Source: Flavobacteriales bacterium (GTDB taxonomy: Bacteria; Bacteroidota; Bacteroidia; Flavobacteriales; Weeksellaceae). Taken from it: a stretch of 64,000 nt of DNA. The DNA is taken from NCBI GenBank assembly GCA_020635515.1, contig JACJZS010000002.1, forward strand, positions 744,001 through 808,000, written 5' to 3'. The position numbers were made by a program, and so were the translations under genes. The notes below the pieces were generated by a model, which saw nothing but the letters and a program-made list of their open reading frames with translations, was not told where the DNA came from and ran no database searches. Positions 43,364 through 51,657 of this stretch are shown in pieces. Within the stretch, counting starts at the first letter, position 1. Every line of letters begins with the position of its first letter.

Positions 43364-45523
43364 TTATATTTTTTCTATTTCACTGATATTTATTTTGGTA
43401 GTAAAATTACCATAATTCAAAAATACGAATTCTTTTTCTATTTTTTCGATAATTGCCACCGAACTACTTCCTTTTATTTTCACTTTGCTTCCTACTTTTA
43501 AATTTTCTTGTTGCTGTAGTTTCTTTTGCTGTTCAGATTTAACTTCTATTTCTTTGATTTCAGATTTAACTTCTTCTTTATTTAATTTATTCTGAATTTC
43601 TGTTCGTAGTTTTTCTTTTTTTCTTTTCCCTAGGATAATCTGCTTATCTTCATTTTTTAATTTGTATTTTTCTTGTTCTACAATTTTCATAAACTGTGCA
43701 ACAATTTGCTTTTTTGTTTTTCCGTCTGCATATTCTTTAATGAATGCTTCGAACTTCTTTCCAAATCCTAAATATTTTTTTTCTTCGTTGTATAATTTCT
43801 GAAAATCAAATAATTTTTTCTTTATGTTTTCTTCCGTGCTGATTATTTCTTGATTTTTATTTTCGGATTCTAGTAATTTTTCACTCAAATTGGATTTTAG
43901 TTTTTCTGTTTCGTATTTTTCCTGTTGCAGTTGAATCAAGGTCTTATCCAAATTAACTTTCTGATTTTTGAGTTTCTTTTTCGCTTTCTGAATTATAGAT
44001 TTAGGAATATTGTTTTTTTCTGCAACTTCAAATGTAAATGAGCTTCCTGCTTGTCCTACTTCGAGTTTATACAAAGGAGAAAGTGTTCTTTTATCAAAAA
44101 GCATTGCCGAGTTTGTGGCGTGTGGTAATTCTTCTATTTTGAGTTTTATATTGGTATAATGCGTAGTAATTATTGCAAATGATTTCCTGCTGTAAAAGAA
44201 GTCAAGGAATGATTCTGCTAATGCTCCACCAAGTTCGGGATCAGAACCTGTACCAAACTCATCAATCAGAATAAGTGTATTTTCATCTGCCGTAGCAATA
44301 ATTTCCGACATCTTTTTTAATCTTGCCGAATAGGTACTCAAATGGTTCTCTATGGATTGATTATCTCCTATATCGGTTAGGATTTTATCAAAAAAACAAA
44401 CCTCACTTTTTGGGTGTACAGGAATCAAAATTCCGCATTGAATCATGAGTTGCATGATTCCTATGGTTTTTAATGTGATGCTTTTTCCTCCCGCATTAGG
44501 ACCTGAAATACAAAGAATTCGATTCGATTGTGAAAGTTCTAAAGTCTGAGGTAAGGTTTTTTTATTTTCTTTTCTGTTGGTTATGAGTAAAATAGGATTG
44601 TACGCATCTTGAAGTTTTAAAACTTTTTCATCTTTGATGATAGGTAAACAGGCATCTATATTCTGAGCATACCTTGCTTTTGCTTGAATTAAGTCTAAAT
44701 GAAGAAGGCATTTTTGATAATTAGAAATTAAATCAAAATGAATAGATAGCTCGTAAGTAAGCTCGGTAAGGATTCTTCTAATTTCATGTTTTTCTTGAGC
44801 TTCTAGTTCTGCCAACCGATTCTGATGACCAATAATTGCTTCAGGAATAATAAAAGAAATAGAACCTGTTTTTGAAACGCCTAACGTTCTTCCTTTTACG
44901 CGTTTTTTCAATGATGATTTTACTGCAAGACACCTTTGATTATCAACTATACTTTCTCTAATGTCATCTAACAAATTATTCTGTGAACAATATACAAGCG
45001 ACTTAGCAAAAAGCTCTGTAATGATTTTTTGTTTTTCTGAAATTTGTTCTCTTATTAATTTCAACTCCTCGGAAGCATCGTTTTTCACTTCTCCAAAACG
45101 ATTAAATACATCATTTACACTGTTTATAATCTCTTTTGTAAATGGTATTTTTTGTAGATTTTTATGGAGGTTAGGAAAGTATTCTTTAAATTTTTCTAGA
45201 AAGACAATTAATTGATTTATCAATTTTGACATATCACGAACTCGAAGAAAAGCATCTGCATCAAGTTGGTAATTTTCTATTTTTAGAACTTTTAAGACAT
45301 CAAAAACAGTAGGAAATTCATGGAAAGGAATTTTATTTTCGGATTGTATACTACTCAAATACTCATTAACTTGAATTAGGTGTGCATGAGCTTTCTGCTT
45401 ATTTAATGGTTTTATTTTTGTGAATTCTTGCTTAGAATACTCGTTCAATGCATACTGCTGTATTTGCTCTATGATTTGACTGAATTCGAGTTCGTTTTTT
45501 CCTTCTGAATTAATTAAAGTCAT
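43364..45523 (-). CDS. MutS2-type ATPase lacking a C-terminal Smr nuclease domain
   Basis: 719 residues from ATG 45523. Lever/clamp helices, then the ABC ATPase with Walker A SGPNAGGKSITLKTIG, Walker B LILIDEFGTGSDPELGGALAE, a long coiled coil and a KOW-like segment near the end (LKVGSKVKIKGSSSVAIIEKI). The end shows no Smr motif (LDLHG / GTG), present in most MutS2 proteins. Relatives suppress recombination or rescue collided ribosomes. An upstream ATG (45541) lies only about 10 bp from the -7 element at 45552-45559, so the inner ATG is preferred. Confidence 0.88.
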   Translation of the reverse strand: MTLINSEGKNELEFSQIIEQIQQYALNEYSKQEFTKIKPLNKQKAHAHLIQVNEYLSSIQSENKIPFHEFPTVFDVLKVLKIENYQLDADAFLRVRDMSKLINQLIVFLEKFKEYFPNLHKNLQKIPFTKEIINSVNDVFNRFGEVKNDASEELKLIREQISEKQKIITELFAKSLVYCSQNNLLDDIRESIVDNQRCLAVKSSLKKRVKGRTLGVSKTGSISFIIPEAIIGHQNRLAELEAQEKHEIRRILTELTYELSIHFDLISNYQKCLLHLDLIQAKARYAQNIDACLPIIKDEKVLKLQDAYNPILLITNRKENKKTLPQTLELSQSNRILCISGPNAGGKSITLKTIGIMQLMIQCGILIPVHPKSEVCFFDKILTDIGDNQSIENHLSTYSARLKKMSEIIATADENTLILIDEFGTGSDPELGGALAESFLDFFYSRKSFAIITTHYTNIKLKIEELPHATNSAMLFDKRTLSPLYKLEVGQAGSSFTFEVAEKNNIPKSIIQKAKKKLKNQKVNLDKTLIQLQQEKYETEKLKSNLSEKLLESENKNQEIISTEENIKKKLFDFQKLYNEEKKYLGFGKKFEAFIKEYADGKTKKQIVAQFMKIVEQEKYKLKNEDKQIILGKRKKEKLRTEIQNKLNKEEVKSEIKEIEVKSEQQKKLQQQENLKVGSKVKIKGSSSVAIIEKIEKEFVFLNYGNFTTKINISEIEKI

Positions 45524-45551
45524 TCTATGATGTATGTACAATTTTTGTCCT

Positions 45552-45559
45552 CAAATTTA
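45552..45559 (-). promoter_or_regulatory. TANNTTTG -7 element (TAAATTTG) for the mutS2 operon
   Basis: Perfect match on the minus strand; bounds the leader and supports the 45523 start. Confidence 0.55.
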
Positions 45560-45705
45560 TTTATTTTTCATCTAAATCGTAGGGGAAAATATTGTCCAGT
45601 TTTTCGAGGGACTTACAATTCGAATACTGAAATCCATTCAAATAATTGGTTGTTGTTACTTTAGTATCGTAATTCACTTAATTCTAGAGTTTTATTTGGA
45701 AAACA

Positions 45706-45987
45706 TTATTTATCTCCGTAATGCCCTAAAGATTGAATTACTACTGTAAGTTTTTCTTCTTCATATATTTCATAAATAAACCTATCTTTTTTATTTATTC
45801 TCCTACTCCAAACTTCACCGTCATAATATTTTAATTGTTCTGGATTTCCTAAACCTTTTCTTGGTTCATTTTCTAAATCAATAAGAAAATTTTCTATTTT
45901 ATCTTTATCCGATTTTGTGCCTGATTTCTTAATAACTTGTAAATCTTTTATCGCTTTTTTGGAAAATTGAACTAAATACTTTCCCAT
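45706..45987 (-). CDS. Txe/YoeB-family ribosome-dependent mRNA interferase toxin
   Basis: 93 residues. RelE fold with the YoeB layout: F-S-KKAIKDLQVIKKSG ... GLGNPEQLKYYDGEVWSRRINKKDRFIYEIYEEEKLTVVIQSLGHYGDK. The acid/base region GEVWSRR and the C-terminal HYGDK (catalytic His-Tyr) are intact, so it is probably functional. It overlaps the antitoxin gene by 16 bp. Confidence 0.9.
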   Translation of the reverse strand: MGKYLVQFSKKAIKDLQVIKKSGTKSDKDKIENFLIDLENEPRKGLGNPEQLKYYDGEVWSRRINKKDRFIYEIYEEEKLTVVIQSLGHYGDK

Positions 45988-46169
45988 ATATTTTTAACAT
46001 CTATGGTGGTTAATTCTCCTCTTTTCTTTTCTTCTCGGGACTCTTGTATTATTTTATCTAAATTGATCTTATCGTCTTTTATCTTTATTTTTTTAGCTCC
46101 AAATTTATCTAAAATCTGTCTAAATAAAGAAACCTCATCATTTTCTATTTCAAAACTTATAGTTGCCAT
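45972..46169 (-). CDS. Antitoxin of the YoeB-type pair
   Basis: 65 residues, with beta-strand start MATISFEIENDEVSLFRQIL and a helical, charged C-terminal half (LDKIIQESREEKKRGELTTIDVKNIWES) suited to wrapping the toxin. It lies upstream and overlaps the toxin by 16 bp. It does not look like the common YefM/Phd fold. Such pairs usually repress their own promoter. Confidence 0.78.
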   Translation of the reverse strand: MATISFEIENDEVSLFRQILDKFGAKKIKIKDDKINLDKIIQESREEKKRGELTTIDVKNIWESI

Positions 46170-46375
46170 AATATTTTGCTTTTATAAATATACAAAGTTT
46201 TAATAATTACAAAGTTATGAAATTTATTCTATTTCATTTTCCTTTTCTTTCTCTCTTTTTTCATTCAGCTACGCTACATTCCAAAAGAGAGAAAATTTAT
46301 TCAATGTTGCATTTACTAGTTGAACTTAAATTTGATTAAACCATAGTTATCGGGGGGGGGTGCTTAAACTTACAC
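46170..46375. other. Intergenic stretch with a hairpin and a run of nine G
   Basis: A perfect 12-bp inverted repeat (46248-46259 with 46283-46294) encloses 23 nt. Further on, a run of nine G (46352-46360) stands out in this AT-rich DNA. No gene is seen. Confidence 0.5.
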
Positions 46376-46912
46376 TTAAAACTCATAGTAATCCACACTT
46401 GAATTTATAAAAGTTTGAATCGGCACTGATAAATATTTACCTTCTTTCTTCTCAATATATCCCCCAAATACACATATTACTCCCTTACCTTTTTCCTTCT
46501 TAAAAGTAAGTTTTACAGGCATCCCTCTTAACACTCTTTCCTTATCTTTATCATCAAGATGGGAATAATCAAAATATTTAATATAACCGAAATAAGGTGT
46601 TTTAATTAACTTTAAATATTTGAATTTATTTTGACTCTTATAGTAATTAGCACGTCCAATTAACCTTTGATTTGAAGCACTAATAGTCGACACAAATTTG
46701 ACATCATTGAAATTAAACTTTATAGTATCAGTATCCAAATAATATTTATTAATGGCAATAAATTCATATGTCTCACTCCATTTTTTTCGCTCATACAAAA
46801 TCCCTTTATAAACTTCTCCGTACTCTACCTCATGTTGTTTAAGGATACATTTATTTGTACTGCAACTAATCACAAAAATACTAAGTAATAACAGTAAGAT
46901 TACTAATCTCAT
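46376..46912 (-). CDS. Hypothetical lipoprotein
   Basis: 178 residues with a lipobox signal (MRLVILLLLLSIFVISC) followed by a mixed alpha/beta region (YGEVYKGILYERKKWSETYEFIAINKYYLD ... VICVFGGYIEKKEGKY). No family is recognised. It sits in an accessory patch between the YoeB pair and an IS3 element, flanked by repeats on both sides. Confidence 0.6.
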   Translation of the reverse strand: MRLVILLLLLSIFVISCSTNKCILKQHEVEYGEVYKGILYERKKWSETYEFIAINKYYLDTDTIKFNFNDVKFVSTISASNQRLIGRANYYKSQNKFKYLKLIKTPYFGYIKYFDYSHLDDKDKERVLRGMPVKLTFKKEKGKGVICVFGGYIEKKEGKYLSVPIQTFINSSVDYYEF

Positions 46913-46936
46913 ATTTATAATTTTCTATGGCTAAAT

Positions 46937-47106
46937 CCTCTAGCTGGGCGAGCGTCTCGCTCGTATCCTTTTACTTTTCCTACTATGGCACGAGCGATAC
47001 ACTCGTGTTCCAACCTCGCAAAGTTAATCATTCAAATCTATCTTTAAAATAGTTTAATCTTCATTTGTATAATTTCTAACTCTACTGTACTTTGCCAGCT
47101 AGGGGG
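46937..47106. repeat. REP-like palindrome cluster
   Basis: CTAGCTGG (46940-46947) is matched in inverse by CCAGCTAG (47095-47102). Between them lie GCGAGCGTCTCGCTCGT (46948-46964) and CACGAGCGATACACTCGTG (46989-47007), both palindromic. The layout is that of a REPIN or MITE-like unit. No gene is seen in 46913-47130. Confidence 0.55.
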
Positions 47107-47130
47107 AAAGTAAAAAATAAAACATTTTAT

Positions 47131-47156
47131 TGACTAGTCCTAAATAACCGTTACAG
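47131..47156. repeat. Terminal inverted repeat of the IS3 element (orfB end)
   Basis: 26 bp beginning TGACTAGTCCTAAATAACCG; pairs with 48493-48518. Confidence 0.75.
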
Positions 47157-47180
47157 GTTAATAGCTGTAAAATTAATAAA

Positions 47181-48098
47181 TTAAACCAGAGAAAAACTAG
47201 TTTTTCTCTGGTTTTGTTTTTTGTATGATTTGTATTTTATTTTTTTTTGTTGATGCATTTTATTTGGAGTCAACATATTACAAGATAAATGAGGTCTTTT
47301 TGTGTTGTAAATATTAATACTTTGTTCTATTAGTTTGCCCATAACATCAATCCGATTAACATTTACAAGTTCTATAAATTCTTGTTTAAGTATGCCATTG
47401 ACTCTCTCTGCAATTGCATTTTCATATGGGTCATAAGATTCTGTCATACTACATTTGACGCTAAATTTATTAAGCAAGTCTTGATATAGATTACTACAAT
47501 ATTGAAGTCCTCTGTCTGAGTGGTGTATTAAGTTACCGTCTATATTATTGCTACTTTTAAGTGCTTGTTTTAATGCTGATAATGCTCCTTTTGTGTTTAA
47601 ACTATCAGATACATTGTAACCCATTATTTGTTTTGAATAAGCGTCAGTAACTAATGATAAATACATGGGATTTTTCCTATTGCCAATGTAAGTGATGTCA
47701 GCTACCCATACTTGATTAGGTCTTTCTATTTCCAACTCCTTTATCAGATTTTTATGCTTTCTAAATCGATGATGGGAGTTGGTTGTAATGTGATACTTTT
47801 TCTTCGGTTTAATCAACATGTGATTTGCTTTTAATATTTCAAATAACTTATCTCGTCCTACTCCTAAATCTTCAAGTTCTGGCTTCAATATATGATACAG
47901 TTTCCGAGTACCCAACTTAGGCATTATCATTCGCTGTTCTTGTACTAAATGTATTACCTGCTCAGCTCTTTGCTGTTTTATCTTTCTTGATTTTATTGCT
48001 CTATAATATACCTGTCTACTATACCCGAACAGTGTGCAGGTCGTATTTACACTTTCCTTATACTGTTCCTTAAATTGATCTACTGTTCGGGTGAGGAG
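47181..48098 (-). CDS. IS3-family transposase OrfB (integrase-like, made by -1 frameshift)
   Basis: The frame is open from the slippery site (48098) and gives 305 residues; the first internal ATG is at 47930. Upstream of that ATG it encodes family sequence VNTTCTLFGYSRQVYYRAIKS (HTH_21 region). The rve DDE core follows: WVADITYIGN (D), HHSDRGLQYCS (D) and YDPYENAIAERVNGILKQEF (E, with the family's N-A-x-AE). C-terminal YNTKRPHLSCNMLTP. It is expressed as an OrfAB fusion. Confidence 0.92.
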   Translation of the reverse strand, partial: LLTRTVDQFKEQYKESVNTTCTLFGYSRQVYYRAIKSRKIKQQRAEQVIHLVQEQRMIMPKLGTRKLYHILKPELEDLGVGRDKLFEILKANHMLIKPKKKYHITTNSHHRFRKHKNLIKELEIERPNQVWVADITYIGNRKNPMYLSLVTDAYSKQIMGYNVSDSLNTKGALSALKQALKSSNNIDGNLIHHSDRGLQYCSNLYQDLLNKFSVKCSMTESYDPYENAIAERVNGILKQEFIELVNVNRIDVMGKLIEQSINIYNTKRPHLSCNMLTPNKMHQQKKIKYKSYKKQNQRKTSFSLV

Positions 48099-48478
48099 TT
48101 TTTTCTTATTGATATATTATACTCCTTTTCAGCTAAATCTATCATCATATCAAATATAATTGCCTTTTTATCTGCCTGTGCAGCTTGATGTTTGAGTCGG
48201 TTGTTCTGCTTTTCTAACAGTCGAACCTTTTGTTCAAGTTCAAGAAGTTTTTGTTCTGGTGTTTTTGGCTTTGACATACTATTAGGTGTTTGATTCTCCC
48301 AATCAAAGTTACCATATTTTCTGAGCCATTCCAATACAGTACTACGACCTTGAATCCCATACTTTGCTTGAGCTTGTTTATAAGTTAATTGTCCGTTTTC
48401 TACTTCTTGTACCACAGAAAGTTTAAAATTCATGGTATAATCTTTCTGTGTGCGTTTTTTGTATGTCCTGTTTTTCAT
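48080..48478 (-). CDS. IS3-family transposase OrfA (HTH_Tnp_1 / IS150-like)
   Basis: 132 residues: a helix-turn-helix (KDYTMNFKLSVVQEVENGQLTYKQAQAKYGIQGRSTVLEWLRKYG) followed by a leucine-zipper coiled coil (PEQKLLELEQKVRLLEKQNNRLK). It binds the terminal repeats. Its last codons overlap orfB through a slippery heptamer. Confidence 0.92.
   Translation of the reverse strand: MKNRTYKKRTQKDYTMNFKLSVVQEVENGQLTYKQAQAKYGIQGRSTVLEWLRKYGNFDWENQTPNSMSKPKTPEQKLLELEQKVRLLEKQNNRLKHQAAQADKKAIIFDMMIDLAEKEYNISIRKNSSPEQ
48098..48104 (-). promoter_or_regulatory. Programmed -1 ribosomal frameshift site A-AAA-AAC
   Basis: On the minus strand the heptamer A AAA AAC lies in the orfA zero frame (codons AAA, AAC). 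Slipping by -1 continues as CTC CTC ACC CGA ACA GTA, exactly the orfB frame. Confidence 0.85.
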
Positions 48479-48492
48479 TACTTTAAAAAATT

Positions 48493-48518
48493 GTGTAACG
48501 ATATTTCAGGACGTGACA
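48493..48518. repeat. Terminal inverted repeat of the IS3 element (orfA end)
   Basis: 26 bp, read inward from 48518 as TGTCACGTCCTGAAATATCG; pairs with 47131-47156. Confidence 0.75.
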
Positions 48519-48523
48519 TATAG

Positions 48524-48754
48524 ATAAACAAAAAAAGTAAAACACTAAAATCTTGCTTTTTATCTATACCATGGGACGATCAAGATGCTCGTTATCTAGG
48601 AGTACTACAAGTTTCCCTACTTTCCTATTATGTTTATCGTTATCATTCAATTATAGAGAAAAATCAGCTTTTACAGACCTTTTCAATGACGCACCGACAA
48701 AATCACCTCGATTACTCCAATCCCATTTCCTTTTTCAAAAATATTCCTGTGTAG
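48524..48754 (+). other. Open frame without a start codon, possible gene remnant next to the IS
   Basis: 76 codons on the plus strand begin just after a stop beside the IS and read ...CFLSIPWDDQDARYLGVLQV, then SLLSYYVYRYHSIIEKNQLL. The last ~14 codons overlap uvrA antisense. No ATG occurs in the first 50 codons. The codon choice looks coding, but no family is recognised and no matching 5' part is seen beyond the IS. Confidence 0.25.
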
Positions 48755-51534
48755 CTTTTTTTATTATTTGCTATTTCTTGTGGAGTTCCTTCTGCAACGA
48801 TTTTCCCTCCTTTACTTCCTCCTTCAGGACCAATATCTATAAGGTAATCACACACCTTGAGTACATCTAGATTATGCTCAATGATAACTACGGTATTCCC
48901 TTGATTAACGATAGTATGAATTACATCCATTAGAATTTTTACATCTTGAAAGTGCAATCCTGTAGTTGGTTCATCTAGTAAATAAATGGTTTTTCCTGTT
49001 TGTTTTTTACTTAGTTCTGTTGCCAACTTTACTCTTTGAGCTTCTCCACCTGAAAGTGTAGTAGACTGTTGACCAAGAGAAATATATCCTAAACCTACTT
49101 CCTGTAAGGTTTTTATTTTGTTGTAGATTTTAGGTATCGGTTGAAAGAAAACGGAAGCATCATCTATGGTCATATCCAAAACATCAGCAATGGATTTTCC
49201 TTTGTATCTAACCTCCAAGGTTTCTCTATTGAACCTTTTTCCGTAGCATGATTCGCAATGCACGTAAATATCAGGAAGAAAATTCATTTCTATCATTTTT
49301 AATCCTGCTCCTTCGCAAGTTTCACATCTTCCTCCTTTTACATTAAATGAAAATCTACCTACCTTGTATCCTCGGATTTTTGATTCGGGAAGATTTGCAA
49401 ATAAAGCTCTAATATCCGAAAAAACGCCAGTGTATGTTGCTGGATTAGAACGTGGAGTTCTTCCTATGGGAGATTGGTCTACATCTACAATCTTATCTAA
49501 ATATTCTATTCCAGAAATCTTTTTATATGGCAACGGAATTTTATCACTTTTATAAAAATGCTGATTTAGAATCGGATATAATGTATGGTTGATAAGCGTA
49601 GACTTCCCACTTCCTGAAACTCCTGAAACTCCTATAAGTTTTCCTAACGGAAGAGTTAATGTTACTGATTTTAAGTTATTTCCTGTACAATTTTCTAGCT
49701 TTAAAAATTTCCCGTTTCCTTTTCTTACTTCGTTGGGAATTTCTATTTGTTTGGTTCCTTGTATGTATTCAGAAGTAAGTGTTTTGGCCTTTTCTAACTG
49801 ATTTGGAGTTCCTTCCCAAATGATTTCTCCACCATTTTTTCCTGCAAACGGACCTATATCAAAAATATAATCCGATTCAAGAATCATATCCTTATCATGC
49901 TCTACTACAAGAACAGAATTCCCAATATCTCTTAGTTTTTTAAGTGATTCAATTAGTTTTACGTTATCACGCTGATGCAATCCTATACTTGGCTCGTCTA
50001 GTATATACAATACATTGGTAAGTTGCGAACCTATTTGCGTTGCCAATCTTATTCGTTGTGATTCTCCTCCTGAAAGTGTTTTGGAGCTTCTGTCAAGCGT
50101 TAGATAATCTAAACCTACTTCTAGTAAAAATTGTAAACGAGTTGCTATTTCCTTTATGATTTCAGTTGCTATTTTTTTCTGATTATCAGACAAGTGATTT
50201 TCTATATCTTTTAACCAAGTTTGAAATTCAATCAAAGAAAAACGAGTAGCTTCTGATATGTTTTTTTCTGCAATCTTAAAGTGTAATGATTCCTTCTTTA
50301 ATCTTCCTCCATTGCATTTAGGACAAATAGCATCAGTGATATAATTTTTCTGAATATGCTTGGATTGTAAATTTTCTTGAGTAGAAAAATTTTCTAACAA
50401 AGGAATAATTCCCTCGAACCTAACACTTATTTTTTTGGAAATTTGAGCTTCTTTAAGTTCTACATGAATTTTTTTATCAACTCCGTATAGAATTTCGTCT
50501 TGCGTTTCTTTATTTAGGCTATAAAAAGGCGTTGTCTGTTTATAATTATTAATTTTTAGAATAGTTTCTATGGATTTTATGATATAATTTCCGTATTTTT
50601 TATCTGACGTAACAGATAATCCTCCTGTTAAAACTCCTGCTTTTTTATTAATTATAATTTTTTCTAAATCTATTTTTTGAACTTCTCCTAAACCTTTGCA
50701 TTTGGAACATGCACCTTTGGGAGAATTAAAGGAAAAGGAATTAGGCTCTGGAGTTTGATAAGAAATTCCAGTAGTAGGACACATCAAAAATTTACTATAA
50801 TGCTGAATATTCTGAGTTTCATAATCTAAAATTAGAACCATTCCATTTGCAATATCCATTGCTAATTCTAAAGAATTCACAAACCTCTCTGATAGTTCGT
50901 TATTTACTATTAATTTATCTATTACCAATTCTATATCGTGAGTTTTGAATCTATCAATCATCATTCCACGAGTTGCTTCTTGCATTTTCCCATCTATACG
51001 AAACTGAGTAAATCCTTTTTTATAGTACGATTCAAAAAGTTCACGGTAATGACCTTTTCTGGAACGAACCAAAGGTGCGAGGATTGCAATTCGCTTTCCT
51101 TGAAATTTTGTTTGTATAAGTTGAAGTATCTTTTCTGGAGTATAGCGAACCATTTTCTCTCCTGTATTGTACGAATACGCATCGGCAACACGAGCATAAA
51201 GAAGCCTAAGGAAATCGTATATTTCTGTAATTGTACCTACCGTAGAACGTGGATTTTTATTGGTAGTTTTTTGCTCTATGGCAATAACAGGAGATAATCC
51301 TTCTATTTTATCTACATCGGGTCTATCTAAATTCCCTAAAAACTGGCGTGCATATGCCGAAAAAGTTTCAATATACCTTCTCTGACCTTCTGCAAAAATA
51401 GTATCAAAAGCAAGAGAAGATTTTCCACTACCAGACAATCCTGTAAAAACCACAAGCTCATCTCTTGGTATTTTCACATCAATATTTTTAAGATTATGTT
51501 CTCTTGCTCCGTATATTGAAATAGTTGAATCCAT
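48712..51534 (-). CDS. uvrA: Excinuclease ABC subunit A
   Basis: 940 residues, full length. Two ABC modules: Walker A GLSGSGKSSLAF (N) and GVSGSGKSTLINHT (C); signature motifs TLSGGESQRIRLA and TLSGGEAQRVKLA; zinc modules CSKCKGLG and CETCEGAG...CESCYGKRF. It detects DNA damage for nucleotide excision repair. A TATCTTTG promoter element lies 20 bp upstream. The IS3 element sits about 190 bp beyond its 3' end. Confidence 0.98.
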   Translation of the reverse strand: MDSTISIYGAREHNLKNIDVKIPRDELVVFTGLSGSGKSSLAFDTIFAEGQRRYIETFSAYARQFLGNLDRPDVDKIEGLSPVIAIEQKTTNKNPRSTVGTITEIYDFLRLLYARVADAYSYNTGEKMVRYTPEKILQLIQTKFQGKRIAILAPLVRSRKGHYRELFESYYKKGFTQFRIDGKMQEATRGMMIDRFKTHDIELVIDKLIVNNELSERFVNSLELAMDIANGMVLILDYETQNIQHYSKFLMCPTTGISYQTPEPNSFSFNSPKGACSKCKGLGEVQKIDLEKIIINKKAGVLTGGLSVTSDKKYGNYIIKSIETILKINNYKQTTPFYSLNKETQDEILYGVDKKIHVELKEAQISKKISVRFEGIIPLLENFSTQENLQSKHIQKNYITDAICPKCNGGRLKKESLHFKIAEKNISEATRFSLIEFQTWLKDIENHLSDNQKKIATEIIKEIATRLQFLLEVGLDYLTLDRSSKTLSGGESQRIRLATQIGSQLTNVLYILDEPSIGLHQRDNVKLIESLKKLRDIGNSVLVVEHDKDMILESDYIFDIGPFAGKNGGEIIWEGTPNQLEKAKTLTSEYIQGTKQIEIPNEVRKGNGKFLKLENCTGNNLKSVTLTLPLGKLIGVSGVSGSGKSTLINHTLYPILNQHFYKSDKIPLPYKKISGIEYLDKIVDVDQSPIGRTPRSNPATYTGVFSDIRALFANLPESKIRGYKVGRFSFNVKGGRCETCEGAGLKMIEMNFLPDIYVHCESCYGKRFNRETLEVRYKGKSIADVLDMTIDDASVFFQPIPKIYNKIKTLQEVGLGYISLGQQSTTLSGGEAQRVKLATELSKKQTGKTIYLLDEPTTGLHFQDVKILMDVIHTIVNQGNTVVIIEHNLDVLKVCDYLIDIGPEGGSKGGKIVAEGTPQEIANNKKSYTGIFLKKEMGLE

Positions 51535-51553
51535 CGAAACTAATTTGAAAATG

Positions 51554-51561
51554 CAAAGATA
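51554..51561 (-). promoter_or_regulatory. TANNTTTG -7 element (TATCTTTG) for uvrA
   Basis: Perfect match on the minus strand 19 bp before the ATG. Confidence 0.6.
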
Positions 51562-51586
51562 ATAATAGTTAATGGGTTATGTACAA

Positions 51587-51614
51587 TAAAAAAAGTCGCC
51601 TTATTTAGACGACT
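51587..51614 (-). terminator. Rho-independent terminator of the CBM21-like lipoprotein gene
   Basis: 8-bp stem with one mismatch (51594-51601 with 51607-51614) followed, in minus-strand sense, by seven T. Confidence 0.7.
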
Positions 51615-51657
51615 CTTCTACTAACTTATTATTAAAAAAATGCTCAATAAGAATTCT

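Larger units (their letters stand above)
47131..48518 (-). mobile_element. Complete IS3-family insertion sequence (1388 bp)
   Basis: Terminal inverted repeats at 47131-47156 and 48493-48518 begin TGACTAGTCC and TGTCACGTCC (read inward) and match at about 18 of 26 positions. The element is flanked by a 3-bp direct repeat TAT (47128-47130 and 48519-48521), as expected for IS3-family target duplication. It holds orfA and orfB joined by a -1 frameshift site. All parts appear intact, so it may be active. Confidence 0.85.

Noticed and set aside
45706..46169. Insertion footprint around the YoeB pair similar to the one at era
   Set aside because: No direct repeat of the flanking mutS2 end was found by eye.
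48553..48870. Plus-strand frame of 105 codons beside uvrA
   Set aside because: Half of it is antisense to uvrA, and composition is not protein-like.
50938..51297. Plus-strand frame of 119 codons inside uvrA
   Set aside because: Antisense shadow of a highly conserved gene.
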